This document shows positions 28,847-38,708 of a stretch of 64,000 nt of DNA, piece by piece. The stretch lies in assembly GCA_963759735.1 (NCBI GenBank), contig CAVXAF010000001.1:62001-126000 (forward strand), in the 5' to 3' direction. The DNA is from Hyphomicrobium_A sp963759735. GTDB taxonomy: Bacteria; Pseudomonadota; Alphaproteobacteria; Rhizobiales; Hyphomicrobiaceae. Each line of letters opens with the position of its first letter. Within the stretch, counting starts at the first letter, position 1. A program made the translations under genes and the position numbers. Under the pieces are notes generated by a model that saw only the letters and a list, made by a program, of their open reading frames with translations, was not told the DNA's origin and made no database searches.

Positions 28847-29915
28847 TCAGACGACGCGCGTGTACTGCAGAATTCCGGCGACCACGACGACCATGACCAG
28901 CGACAGCGGCAGGAACACTTTCCAGCCTAGCCGCATCAGCTGGTCATAGCGGTAGCGCGGCACCAACGCCTTCGCCATGGCAAACAGGAAGAAGACGAAG
29001 ACGCACTTACCCAGGAACCAGAATATTCCCGGCACCCAGGTGAATGGGGCAACCGCCACGGGCGGCAGCCAGCCGCCGAGGAACAGAATCGTCGCCAGGG
29101 CGCACATGGTGACGATAGCCACGTACTCGCCGAGCATGAACAATAGATAGGGTGTCGAGGAGTATTCGACCATGAAGCCGGCGACGAGTTCCGACTCCGC
29201 CTCGACCAGATCGAACGGCGGCCGGTTGGTCTCCGCCAGAGCCGAAACAAAAAAGATGACGAACATCGGCAGCAGGGCGAGCCAGTACCAGTCCAGCGCC
29301 GAGGCCGGCAGGCCGGCGTGCGTCCCCAGCCCCGTCTTCTGCGCATTGACGATGTCGGTGAGGTTGAGCGAGCCGACGCAGAGGATGACCGTAACGATGA
29401 CGAAGCCGATTGAGACCTCGTAGGACACCATCTGCGCCGCCGAGCGCAGCGAACCCATGAACGGGTACTTGGAGTTCGACGCCCAGCCCCCCATCATGAT
29501 GCCATAGACGGCCAGCGACGACAGCGCCAACAGGTAGAGAACGCCGACGTTCAGGTCGGAGATCACCCACTTGCCAAAGCCGTCCTCGTTGACCGGGATT
29601 ACCGCCCAGGCAGCCAGCGCGAAGGTGGCGGTGGCCAGTGGCGCCAAGCAGGAACACGCCCTTGTTGGAGCCGGCCGGAATGATCGGCTCCTTGAAGGCG
29701 AACTTCAGAAGGTCGGCGAACGACTGGAAAAGCCCGAACGGCCCAACGACGTTCGGCCCGCGCCGCATCTGCACCGCCGCCCACACCTTGCGGTCCATGA
29801 GCAGGAGGAAGGCGATGATGACCAGCAGCACGACGAGCGTCAGCAGACTCCAGCCGATCATGGCGGCAAACCACAGGCCGTATTCCCACCAAGTCTGCCA
29901 GGAGCTGTCGGTCAT
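28847..29915 (-). CDS. nuoH: NADH-quinone oxidoreductase subunit H (frameshift near 29640)
   Basis: Membrane subunit forming the quinone chamber. It starts at 29915 (MTDSSWQTWWEYGLWFAAMI). Conserved LLMDRKVWAAVQMRRGPNVVGPFGLFQ and FAFKEPIIPAGSNKGVFLL follow. The frame slips near 29640 and resumes at PLATATFALAAWAVIPVN, then NVGVLYLLALSSLAVYGI, AETNRPPFDLVEAESELVAG with conserved glutamates, and RYDQLMRLGWKVFLPLSL. About 355 residues in total, normal for NuoH. The slip is probably a sequencing indel. Confidence 0.94.
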
Positions 29916-29930
29916 CGTGGCGATAAATCC

Positions 29931-32045
29931 CTACTCGGCGGCCTTGAGGCGCGGCGAGGGCTGCAGCGTCTTCTTTAGCGCGCTCATCTCGGCCATGACG
30001 GCAGAGGCGCGCGCGATCGGATTGGTCAGGTAGAAGTCCTTGATCGGCGAGACGAAGGCTTCGCCGCCGACGCTGCCGGCTGCTTTGGCGAGCGACTCGA
30101 CACCGGCGATAGGCGCGGCCTGCAGCGCATTGAGGCGGCCGAGCGCGGGCGCCGACTTGTACATCGCCGTGCGCAGATCACGCAGGTTGTCGTAGGGCAG
30201 CGTCTTGCCGACCTTAGCCGACAGCGCGCGCAGGATCGCCCAGTCCTCCTTGGCCTCGCCCGGCGGGAATACGCAGCGCTCGGCCAACTGCGCGCGGCCC
30301 TCGAGGTTGACGTAGGTGGCGCTCTTTTCGGTGTAGGCGGCGCCGGGAAGGATGACATCGGCACGATGGGCGCCGCGGTCGCCGTGATGGCCCTGATAGA
30401 TGACGAAGGTCTTGCCGGCCGCCGGCAACTCGATCTCGTCAGCGCCGAGCAGGTACAGGACGTCGAGCGCACCCTTGCCGGCAGCGGCGATCATCGCGCC
30501 GGCATCGAGCCCACCCTTACCCGGCACGAAACCGAGGTCGAGACCAGCGACGCGCGAGGCCGCCGTGTGCAGCACGTTGAATGGATTCCAGTCAGGCGCG
30601 TCTTTGCCTTGCATGGCATTGAGCGCGATGCGCGCCGCCATGCCGAGTACCGCCGCACCATCGGCGCGCGCAGCAACGCCAGATCCGACGATGACCAGTG
30701 GCCGCTGGGCGCCCTTCAGCGCCTCGGCGAAGGAGTGCTTACCCTCGGCCAGTTCGCCGAGCGTCTGCGCGCCGGCGCCCATGTACTCATAGGCATAAGT
30801 CAGCGGCGCGGGCTCGCCGATGACGCCGACCTTGAGGCCGCCCTGGCGCCAGCGCTTCAGGATGCGCGCGTTGAGCACGGCCGCCTCGAGCCGCGGGTTG
30901 CTGCCGATGAGCAGGATAACGTCGGCGCTGTCGATACCGGCGACCGCGGAGTTGAACAGGTAGCTGGAACGGCCCAGCGCCGGATCGAGCTTGGCACCGT
31001 CCTGGCGGCAGTCGAGGCTCGTCACTCCGAGGCGCGCAGCCAGGTCCTTGAGCGCAAACATTTCCTCGGCACCGACCATGTCGCCGGCAATGGCGCCGAT
31101 GCGCTCCGGCGGCGCCGCCGCCAGTTTCTCCGCCGCCAACGCAAGCGCCTCTTCCCAGCTCGCCGGGCGCAATTTGCCGTTCTCACGCACGTACGGCTGG
31201 TCGAGCCGCTGCGTCCGCAGGCCATCGCAGGCAAAACGGGTCTTGTCGGAAATCCACTCCTCGTTGACGTCGTCGTTGTTGCGCGGCAGGACGCGGAGCA
31301 CCGCGGTGCCGCGGGAATCGACACGCACCGCGCACCCCAGCGCATCCATGACGTCGACGGATTCGGTCTTCTCGAGCTCCCACGGGCGCGCAATGAACGA
31401 CCACGGCCGATGCGTCAGCGCGCCGACCGGGCACAGGTCGTTCACGTTGGCCGACAGCTCCGAAAGGATGCCGCGGTCGAGGTAGGTGGTGATCTCCATG
31501 TCCTCGCCGCGCCCGATGGCGCCGAGCTCTTCCACGCCCGCCACCTCGGTCATGAAGCGGATGCAGCGCGTGCAATGGATGCAGCGGTTCATGAAGGTCT
31601 TGATCAGCGGCCCGATGTACTTCTCCTCGACGGCGCGCTTGTTTTCGAGGAAGCGCGAGCCGCCGAAGCCGAAGGCCATGGCCTGATCCTGCAGATCGCA
31701 CTCGCCGCCCTGGTCGCAGATCGGGCAGTCGAGCGGATGGTTGATGAGCAGGAATTCCATCACGCCTTCGCGGGCGGCCTTCACCAGCGGGCTGGCGGTC
31801 AGCACGCTGCGCGGTGCGCCGTCGCGGTTGGGCGGCAGATCGACGACGCCCATGGCGCACGAGGCGATGGGCTTTGGGATGCCCTCCACCTCGACGAGGC
31901 ACATGCGGCAGTTGCCGGCGATCGACAGGCGCTCGTGGTAGCAGAAGCGCGGGATCTCTGCGCCCGCCATCTCGCACGCCTGCAGGATGGTGGTACCGGG
32001 CTCCACCTCCAGAAGCTTGCCATCGATGATGATTGGCTTGGTCAT
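29931..32045 (-). CDS. nuoG: NADH-quinone oxidoreductase subunit G
   Basis: Electron-transfer subunit of complex I with a molybdopterin-oxidoreductase-like fold. 704 residues. The N-terminal 2Fe-2S domain has CYHERLSIAGNCRMCLVEVE. Next come LDCPICDQGGECDLQDQA (N5-type region) and MNRCIHCTRCIRFMTEVAG. The C-terminal half (TRFACDGLRTQRLDQPYVRENG and following) is the degenerate Mo-bis-MGD-like domain. Intact; its start is 21 nt from the small membrane gene upstream. Confidence 0.97.
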   Translation of the reverse strand: MTKPIIIDGKLLEVEPGTTILQACEMAGAEIPRFCYHERLSIAGNCRMCLVEVEGIPKPIASCAMGVVDLPPNRDGAPRSVLTASPLVKAAREGVMEFLLINHPLDCPICDQGGECDLQDQAMAFGFGGSRFLENKRAVEEKYIGPLIKTFMNRCIHCTRCIRFMTEVAGVEELGAIGRGEDMEITTYLDRGILSELSANVNDLCPVGALTHRPWSFIARPWELEKTESVDVMDALGCAVRVDSRGTAVLRVLPRNNDDVNEEWISDKTRFACDGLRTQRLDQPYVRENGKLRPASWEEALALAAEKLAAAPPERIGAIAGDMVGAEEMFALKDLAARLGVTSLDCRQDGAKLDPALGRSSYLFNSAVAGIDSADVILLIGSNPRLEAAVLNARILKRWRQGGLKVGVIGEPAPLTYAYEYMGAGAQTLGELAEGKHSFAEALKGAQRPLVIVGSGVAARADGAAVLGMAARIALNAMQGKDAPDWNPFNVLHTAASRVAGLDLGFVPGKGGLDAGAMIAAAGKGALDVLYLLGADEIELPAAGKTFVIYQGHHGDRGAHRADVILPGAAYTEKSATYVNLEGRAQLAERCVFPPGEAKEDWAILRALSAKVGKTLPYDNLRDLRTAMYKSAPALGRLNALQAAPIAGVESLAKAAGSVGGEAFVSPIKDFYLTNPIARASAVMAEMSALKKTLQPSPRLKAAE

Positions 32046-32066
32046 GCGTTCTACCCGATTAGCGCT

Positions 32067-32318
32067 TCATCGCGTGGCAATGGCGAGGAGGGCGAGCCCG
32101 CCGATGAAAAGCCCCAGCGACACCCAGCCCTTGGCATAAGGGGAGATCGGCGCGCCGGCGAAGCGCTGCGCGAACCAAACGCCCGCCAAATAGCCGAACA
32201 CCGCCCCGAGGACCGCGCCGATCCATCCCCACGAGAGATAGAGCAGCCCGCCCAGGGCCACGGCGCCGACGACCGCGGGAAGCGTGAAGGAAGCGATGAT
32301 CAGCGCCAGCAGGTCCAC
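32067..32318 (-). CDS. Small two-helix membrane protein between nuoF and nuoG
   Basis: I place the start at GTG 32318 (VDLLALIIASFTLPAVVG), with an AAGGA-like site 9 nt upstream. The ORF extends in frame to 32450, but that part overlaps nuoF and is not membrane-like. 83 residues, with hydrophobic segments ALIIASFTLPAVVGAVALGG, IGAVLGAVFGYLAGVWF and LGLFIGGLALLAIA. No family recognised. Its tight placement (25 nt from nuoF, 21 nt from nuoG) suggests co-expression with complex I. It could assist assembly or simply hitchhike. Confidence 0.65.
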   Translation of the reverse strand: MDLLALIIASFTLPAVVGAVALGGLLYLSWGWIGAVLGAVFGYLAGVWFAQRFAGAPISPYAKGWVSLGLFIGGLALLAIATR

Positions 32319-32343
32319 GGTACGTTCCTTCGCGGTTTCGCAT

Positions 32344-33630
<1,287 letters not shown>

Positions 33631-33646
33631 TGCAGTCCTGATCTCC

Positions 33647-34279
33647 TCACACCTTTTCCGAGTCGCGCTTACCTTCGTCGAGAAGCGTCGTCGGGCCGCC
33701 GGCGGGGCACGATGCGCGGCGACCTGTCTGTGAACCTGGCTTGACAGTTTTGCCTGTCCGCAAGTTCAACAGCAACGTCTCAAATAGCGCAGGGTCGAGG
33801 TCTTCGAACGTATCCTTGCCGATCTGCACGACTGGCGCGTTGGCGCAGCAGCCGAGGCACTCGACTTCCTCCCACGAGAAACCACCGTCGGCGGAAAGCT
33901 CATGGGCGTGCTCGGCAATGCGCTCTTTGCAGATCTCGATCAGCGCTTCGGAGCCGCGCAGCATGCAGGGGGTCGTGCCGCACACCTGTAAGTGGGCTGT
34001 CTTCCCCACCGGGGCAAGTTGGAACATCGTGTAAAACGTCGCGATTTCAAGCGCCCGGATGTAGGCCATGCCCAGCATGTCGGCGATGGCGCGGATGGCG
34101 GGCTCGGTGGTCCAGCCCTCCTGCTCCTGGGCGCGCCACAGCAGCGGCAGCACGGCCGAGGCCTCCTTGCCCGGCGGGTACTTGGCGATCTGGCGCTTCG
34201 CCCAGGCAAGGTTATCGGGGGTGAAGGCGAAGCTCAGCGGCTGCTCGGGATATAGGCGACGGACGGCCAAGGACGGCAC
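33647..34279 (-). CDS. nuoE: NADH-quinone oxidoreductase subunit E
   Basis: Thioredoxin-fold 2Fe-2S subunit of the NADH dehydrogenase module. 210 residues. Cluster N1a ligands are in VCGTTPCMLRGS and VECLGCCANAPVVQI. Conserved ATFYTMFQLAPVGK and LEIATFYTMF are present. It has a C-terminal polar tail (GSQTGRRASCPAGGPTTLLD) but lacks the helix-hairpin-helix-like module that some alphaproteobacterial NuoE proteins carry and that is found here on S2. A 177-nt gap separates it from the upstream membrane gene. Confidence 0.95.
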   Translation of the reverse strand: MPSLAVRRLYPEQPLSFAFTPDNLAWAKRQIAKYPPGKEASAVLPLLWRAQEQEGWTTEPAIRAIADMLGMAYIRALEIATFYTMFQLAPVGKTAHLQVCGTTPCMLRGSEALIEICKERIAEHAHELSADGGFSWEEVECLGCCANAPVVQIGKDTFEDLDPALFETLLLNLRTGKTVKPGSQTGRRASCPAGGPTTLLDEGKRDSEKV

Positions 34280-34456
34280 CTCTCGGGAGCGCGGCTATAA
34301 ACGCGCGACAGCGGGCCGCGATCGGTCCGGCTACGCGCTAGTTTCGCCGATTTTGACGCAGCGCACAATCACCGTTCACTACGTCCAGATGCGCCGCAAC
34401 GCAAGCGTTTGCGGGCGTGCCGCGCCATCGTGTCGTTGATGGGTGGCAGGATGTCG

Positions 34457-34816
34457 TCAGGGCAGCGTCACGGCCGGCGCCTGCAGCGCCCAGGAGATGA
34501 TCAGCAGCAGCGCGGACAGCGGGGCGAGCAGCAGCGCCGATTGCGCGCCCACGCGCAGAAAGCCGCTCCAGAAGATCGCAACCCCGACGCCGAAGATCAG
34601 GATTACGAGGCCGCCGTGCTGAGCGCCGAGTGCCGCCGCGAAGGCGAGGCCGACAGCAGCCGAGACAATGCCGAACGAGGTCGTGACCGCCGGAAGCGTC
34701 GACTGGGCGCTCCCCAATGGCCAGCCGTTCAGCTGCGCCATGGGCCGGTATGTGGCGAGCGACAACCCCCAGCCGATGGCCCCGACCGCCAGCACAAAGA
34801 GATGGTCGACTTGCAT
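34457..34816 (-). CDS. Four-helix hypothetical membrane protein between nuoD and nuoE
   Basis: 119 residues and very hydrophobic, with about four predicted helices (FVLAVGAIGWGLSL, FGIVSAAVGLAFAAALGA, GLVILIFGVGVAIFWSGFL, LLLAPLSALLLIISWAL). No family recognised. The ATG at 34816 is 3 nt after the nuoD stop, so it is almost certainly translated with nuoD. A 177-nt gap follows before nuoE. It could be a complex I accessory factor or unrelated cargo; the sequence does not decide. Confidence 0.65.
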   Translation of the reverse strand: MQVDHLFVLAVGAIGWGLSLATYRPMAQLNGWPLGSAQSTLPAVTTSFGIVSAAVGLAFAAALGAQHGGLVILIFGVGVAIFWSGFLRVGAQSALLLAPLSALLLIISWALQAPAVTLP

Positions 34817-34818
34817 AC

Positions 34819-36009
34819 CTACCTATCGATTTCGCCGAAGACGATGTCGATGGAGCCCAAAATGGCCGAGACGTCGGCGAGCATGTGCTTCCTCGTGAGG
34901 AAGTCCATGGCCTGCAGATGCGGGAAGCCCGGCGCGCGTATCTTGCAGCGGTAGGGCTTGTTGGAGCCGTCTGCGACGAGGTACACGCCGAACTCGCCCT
35001 TAGGCGCCTCAACGCACGCATAAACCTCCCCGGCCGGCACGTGGAAGCCTTCGGTGTAGAGCTTGAAGTGGTGGATCAGCGCTTCCATCGACCGTTTCAT
35101 GTCGGCGCGCTTGGGCGGCACCACCTTGCGGTCGGCGGCGACGAACGGCCCCTGGCCCTCGGGTGCCCGCAGCTTGTCGCAGCACTGCTGCATGATCTTC
35201 ACCGACTGGCGCATCTCCTCCATGCGCACCAGGTAGCGATCATAGCAGTCGCCGTTCTTGCCGATCGGGATGTCAAAATCCAATTCGGCGTAGCACTCGT
35301 AGGGCTGCGCCTTGCGCAGGTCCCAGACGGCGCCCGATCCGCGCACCATGACGCCGGAAAAGCCCCAGTCGAAGCAGTCGTCGAGGCTGACGATTCCGAT
35401 GTCGACATTGCGCTGCTTGAAGATGCGGTTGTCGGTCAGCAGCGTCTCGATGTCGTCGAGCACCTTGGGATGGTGCGCGCAGAAGTCGGAGATGTCGTCG
35501 ATCAGCTCGGGCGGCAGGTCCTGGTGGACGCCACCCATGCGGAAATACTTAGCGTGCATGCGGCTGCCCGAGGCACGCTCGTAGAACACCATCAGCTTCT
35601 CGCGCTCTTCAAAGCCCCACAGCGGCGGGGTGAGCGCGCCGACATCCATTGCTTGGGTCGTCACGTTGAGGAGATGCGACAGAAGTCGCCCGATTTCAGA
35701 ATAGAGGACGCGAATGAGCTGGGCGCGCTTGGGCACCTCCAGGCCGAGCAGCTTCTCCGCCGCGAGGCAGAAGGCATGCTCCTGGTTCATCGGAGCCACG
35801 TAGTCGAGCCGGTCGAAGTAGCCGATGGCCTGCAGGTAGGTCTTGTGCTCGATCAGCTTCTCGGTACCGCGATGCAGGAGACCAATGTGCGGATCAACGC
35901 GCTCCACCACCTCGCCGTCGAGTTCCAGCACGAGGCGTAACACGCCGTGCGCCGCCGGATGCTGCGGGCCGAAGTTGATATTGAATTGGCGGATGTCTGT
36001 TTCTGGCAT
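34819..36009 (-). CDS. nuoD: NADH-quinone oxidoreductase subunit D
   Basis: Quinone-site 49-kDa-type subunit. 396 residues, separate from NuoC as usual in alphaproteobacteria. Conserved FNINFGPQHPAAHGVLRLVL (with the quinone-site His), HIGLLHRGTEKLIEHKTYLQ, YFDRLDYVAPMNQEHAF and the C-terminal IVFGEIDR are present. Intact. It lies 31 nt after the thioesterase-like gene. Confidence 0.97.
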   Translation of the reverse strand: MPETDIRQFNINFGPQHPAAHGVLRLVLELDGEVVERVDPHIGLLHRGTEKLIEHKTYLQAIGYFDRLDYVAPMNQEHAFCLAAEKLLGLEVPKRAQLIRVLYSEIGRLLSHLLNVTTQAMDVGALTPPLWGFEEREKLMVFYERASGSRMHAKYFRMGGVHQDLPPELIDDISDFCAHHPKVLDDIETLLTDNRIFKQRNVDIGIVSLDDCFDWGFSGVMVRGSGAVWDLRKAQPYECYAELDFDIPIGKNGDCYDRYLVRMEEMRQSVKIMQQCCDKLRAPEGQGPFVAADRKVVPPKRADMKRSMEALIHHFKLYTEGFHVPAGEVYACVEAPKGEFGVYLVADGSNKPYRCKIRAPGFPHLQAMDFLTRKHMLADVSAILGSIDIVFGEIDR

Positions 36010-36040
36010 TGGTCTACCGATTGCGCTGCCGATATTCGTA

Positions 36041-36478
36041 TTAGCCGATCTGGGCGACGCGGGCGAGTTTGGCCTTCTCGTTGACGCGGGCGACGAAGCG
36101 CGACCACGGAATGATCATGCGCTCATGGCTGCCCTCACCGATGAGGTCGATGCCGTCGTGGGCGCGCACGTTGAACCACACCCGGCGCCCGGCGACCTTG
36201 GTGCACTCGGCATCGACGGTGACCGTTTGGCCGGGCACGGTGGCGGCGACGTGCGACACATCTATGTGCACGCCCAGGCTCCCCTCGCCGGCTTCCAGAT
36301 GCGGTGCGAGAACCTTGAGGCATGTCCATTCCATGAGGCCGACCATGAAGCCGGTGGCGAACACGGTCGGCATCTCGCGGAACTCGGGCGCCTCCGGATA
36401 AAGATGCGGCACCGTCTTCTCGGCCGGGATGCGAAACGCGAATTGCGCCGTTGCGCCCGGTTGCAGCGTGTCCTTCAT
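36041..36478 (-). CDS. Hotdog-fold thioesterase, FlK-like
   Basis: 145 residues from the ATG at 36478 (MKDTLQPGATAQFAFRIPAE), which overlaps the upstream stop as ATGA; a longer in-frame start to 36535 would run into that gene. The segment ATGFMVGLMEWTCLKVLAP followed by HIDVSHVAATVPGQTVTVDA is the FlK-type thioesterase pattern, with candidate catalytic Thr, Glu and His in TG, ME and SH positions. The likely role is hydrolysis of a small acyl-CoA. Substrate unknown. It sits inside the nuo operon between nuoC and nuoD. Confidence 0.72.
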   Translation of the reverse strand: MKDTLQPGATAQFAFRIPAEKTVPHLYPEAPEFREMPTVFATGFMVGLMEWTCLKVLAPHLEAGEGSLGVHIDVSHVAATVPGQTVTVDAECTKVAGRRVWFNVRAHDGIDLIGEGSHERMIIPWSRFVARVNEKAKLARVAQIG

Positions 36479-36903
36479 GGCGCCTCGCTGTCGGCCTCCC
36501 GATGCAGATCGCCAGTTGCGATGTGCTCGATGCATACGTTGTAGAAGCTGAGGATCGACTCGCCACCCTCGACGCCCTGTTCGATCTGCTTGCCGACCTT
36601 GGTGAAGGGGTACGCCATGTCACCATTGGCGAACACGATGCCGAGGTTGCCGCTGTCGTCGGTATCCCAAGCAGCGCCCGTCGCGGCGATGATCGCCTGC
36701 CCGAGATAGCTCCCGAGCACGTTGACGAGCCCGCTGCTCGCTTCGGCGCCGGCTTTTTCGCGCTGTCGCTCGATGAAGCCTTCGACCCAGGCAACCGAAT
36801 CCTCGTCGAAGCCAAAGTTCGTCTGGCTCAGGGCCGACAGTTCCTGGATGGCGAGAGCGGCGTTGGCCTCGATCATGCGCACCTGCTCGGGGACGATGCT
36901 CAT
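36475..36903 (-). CDS. Hypothetical acidic soluble protein in the nuo operon
   Basis: 142 residues from the ATG at 36903 (MSIVPEQVRMIEANAALAIQ). Acidic, with no signal peptide or membrane helix. The central stretch GLVNVLGSYLGQAIIAATGA followed by WDTDDSGNLGIVFANGDMAY and VGKQIEQGVEGGESILSFYN suggests a compact alpha/beta domain. I do not recognise the family. The stop overlaps the start of the thioesterase gene, and the membrane-protein gene upstream ends 4 nt before it, so the three form one translational unit. Confidence 0.6.
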   Translation of the reverse strand: MSIVPEQVRMIEANAALAIQELSALSQTNFGFDEDSVAWVEGFIERQREKAGAEASSGLVNVLGSYLGQAIIAATGAAWDTDDSGNLGIVFANGDMAYPFTKVGKQIEQGVEGGESILSFYNVCIEHIATGDLHREADSEAP

Positions 36904-36907
36904 CGGC

Positions 36908-37276
36908 TCACTCCTGCGCCCGCTGGCCGAGCATCCTGCCGGCATAGGCGGCTGCAAGACAGGGTACGGCGACCAGCGCAAACATCAACAGGCCGAGCGG
37001 GAACAGGCTCGGGACCCCGTCAGCGATAACAGACAGCAGGAGTGCCCAGGCGGCCTGGGCACCGAGCATTGCGGCGACCCAGCGCCAGGGCCTGTCGCGA
37101 AAGGCGAGGCCGAGCAGGAAGGCGGTGAACAGCATGAGCGGAACGCCGATAAACCAATAGTTGGGATCATCCCATGCTTCCCTGCGATCGCCGATCAGGC
37201 GCACCAGGTCCCAGGCGAGGATGCCGGCCACGACGGCGACGGCAGTGGCAATGAGGTTGGACGGCTCGCGTTGCAT
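36908..37276 (-). CDS. Hypothetical four-helix membrane protein between nuoC and nuoD
   Basis: 122 residues. Helices are suggested at LIATAVAVVAGILAWDLV, FIGVPLMLFTAFLLGLAF, WVAAMLGAQAAWALLLSV and LGLLMFALVAVPCLAAAYA, with short polar loops (GDRREAWDDPNYW, RDRPWR). No family recognised. It starts 24 nt after nuoC and ends 4 nt before the next gene, so it is co-transcribed with complex I. Confidence 0.6.
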   Translation of the reverse strand: MQREPSNLIATAVAVVAGILAWDLVRLIGDRREAWDDPNYWFIGVPLMLFTAFLLGLAFRDRPWRWVAAMLGAQAAWALLLSVIADGVPSLFPLGLLMFALVAVPCLAAAYAGRMLGQRAQE

Positions 37277-37300
37277 CGCTTCAGCTCGTTACCGGTCCGC

Positions 37301-37915
37301 TCATACCTTGCCGGCTGGACCGCTGGCCTTCTCATCGCCCGGCAGCACCGAACGCGTTCCTTCCCATGGCGATTCAAAGTCGAAGGAGCGGAATTCCTGG
37401 GCGAGTTCTACCGGCTCGTAGACGACGCGCTTCTGCTCGTCATCGTAGCGCACCTCGACATAGCCTGTGAGCGGGAAGTCCTTGCGCAGCGGATAGCCCT
37501 GGAAGCCATAATCGGTGAGCAGGCGGCGCAGATCGGGGTGGCCGGAGAACAGGATGCCGTACATGTCGTAAGCTTCGCGCTCGAACCAGTTGGAGGCGGA
37601 ATAGACGTCGACCGTGCTCGGCACCGGCGTCTGCTCGTCGGTCATCAGCTTCAGGCGAATGCGCTGATTGAGACGCGGCGACAGCAGGTGATAAACGACA
37701 TCGAAGCGCTTTTCGCGCGCCGGCCAGTCGACGCCGCAGATGTCGATCAGCACCTCGAACAGGCAGCCGGTATCATCGCGCAGGAAGGTCAGCACCTCGA
37801 CGATCTTGTCGCGCGCGACATCGAGCGTCAGTTCCCCATGGGTGATGCGCGTGTCGAGCACGCTTTCGCCGAGCTTCGAGGAGACATGTGTTTCCAGATC
37901 AGCAAGCATGGTCAT
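37301..37915 (-). CDS. nuoC: NADH-quinone oxidoreductase subunit C
   Basis: 30-kDa-type peripheral-arm subunit of complex I. 204 residues. The family signature is VDVYSASNWFEREAYDMYGI followed by LFSGHPDLRRLLTDYGFQGYP and RKDFPLTGYVEVRYDDEQKR. FEVLIDICGVDWP and YHLLSPRLNQRIRLK precede it. It is an independent gene, not fused to nuoD. Intact. Confidence 0.96.
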   Translation of the reverse strand: MTMLADLETHVSSKLGESVLDTRITHGELTLDVARDKIVEVLTFLRDDTGCLFEVLIDICGVDWPAREKRFDVVYHLLSPRLNQRIRLKLMTDEQTPVPSTVDVYSASNWFEREAYDMYGILFSGHPDLRRLLTDYGFQGYPLRKDFPLTGYVEVRYDDEQKRVVYEPVELAQEFRSFDFESPWEGTRSVLPGDEKASGPAGKV

Positions 37916-37957
37916 TTCCGCTTGAGAAGCAGCTAATCGCGCGAGATTTGCCGCCCG

Positions 37958-38680
37958 TCATTGCGCCAATCCCGCTTGCCCGGTCATCCACCGGATGATC
38001 GGACCTTGATAGGCGGCTGCCTTTTGAGACAACCAAATTTTTTTGGTCACGGAGTTCAGGTTGAGGAAGAACTCCGCATATTTGTCGTCCCCGTCGGTGC
38101 CATCCGCACCCAGGAAAATCTTGCATCTGGCCGTGAAAAGGCCCGCCTGGGGCACGATACGGCCACGCAGAATGACGAAGATGCAGCTAACGCCTGATTT
38201 TTCCGGGATGGCCGGCAAAGCGGTGCCGGCGAGCCCAAAGCACTTTTCGACAAATCTCACAAGATTGGTCGTTGGCTCGCCGAGCGAGGCCAAGTATGCC
38301 CGCCGCGTGGGATGACCCTTCGGAATTTGCCATTCGATCTCTTTCCGGTCGTCAGCCTTGCCCGTGAGGTGCGCCAAGCTCTGGACCTCCACGCGATCTC
38401 TCAAGGTGCCGTCTGACAACTCGAATATGAAACCGAATCCCATCAAGCCGTCGGGCGACTTGATCAGTGCGGCAGATTTCAAAACGTCGCCCCAGCCCCA
38501 ATCCACGACATCGAAGTAAAGGTCACCCGGACCGGGAACGAACTTCAGCGGATCGCCGGCCGGATCGGGGCCCAGCCCCCATTTGGCGTTCTTCGGTATC
38601 TGGCTGTACACACCATCCGCGTCGGGCCCGGGGCTTGTAGAGCCTGCACTCTTTTTCTTCCCCCACGAAAATAAGCCCAT
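37958..38680 (-). CDS. Hypothetical 240-residue protein between nuoB and nuoC
   Basis: The N-terminus (MGLFSWGKKKSAGSTSPGPD) is basic then low-complexity, without a clear signal peptide. The body is soluble and rich in aromatics and Gly (GPGDLYFDVVDWGWGDVLKS, then LMGFGFIFELSDGT). A later segment SCIFVILRGRIVPQAGLF and an Asp/Gly patch (GADGTDGDDKY) follow. No family recognised. Codon use is less GC-rich than its neighbours (several AAA, TTT and ATT codons), which could mean later acquisition. Gaps of 42 nt to nuoC and 28 nt to nuoB keep it inside the operon. Confidence 0.7.
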   Translation of the reverse strand: MGLFSWGKKKSAGSTSPGPDADGVYSQIPKNAKWGLGPDPAGDPLKFVPGPGDLYFDVVDWGWGDVLKSAALIKSPDGLMGFGFIFELSDGTLRDRVEVQSLAHLTGKADDRKEIEWQIPKGHPTRRAYLASLGEPTTNLVRFVEKCFGLAGTALPAIPEKSGVSCIFVILRGRIVPQAGLFTARCKIFLGADGTDGDDKYAEFFLNLNSVTKKIWLSQKAAAYQGPIIRWMTGQAGLAQ

Positions 38681-38708
38681 ACACGCTGGTTCCGATTTTT
38701 ACTGCCGA

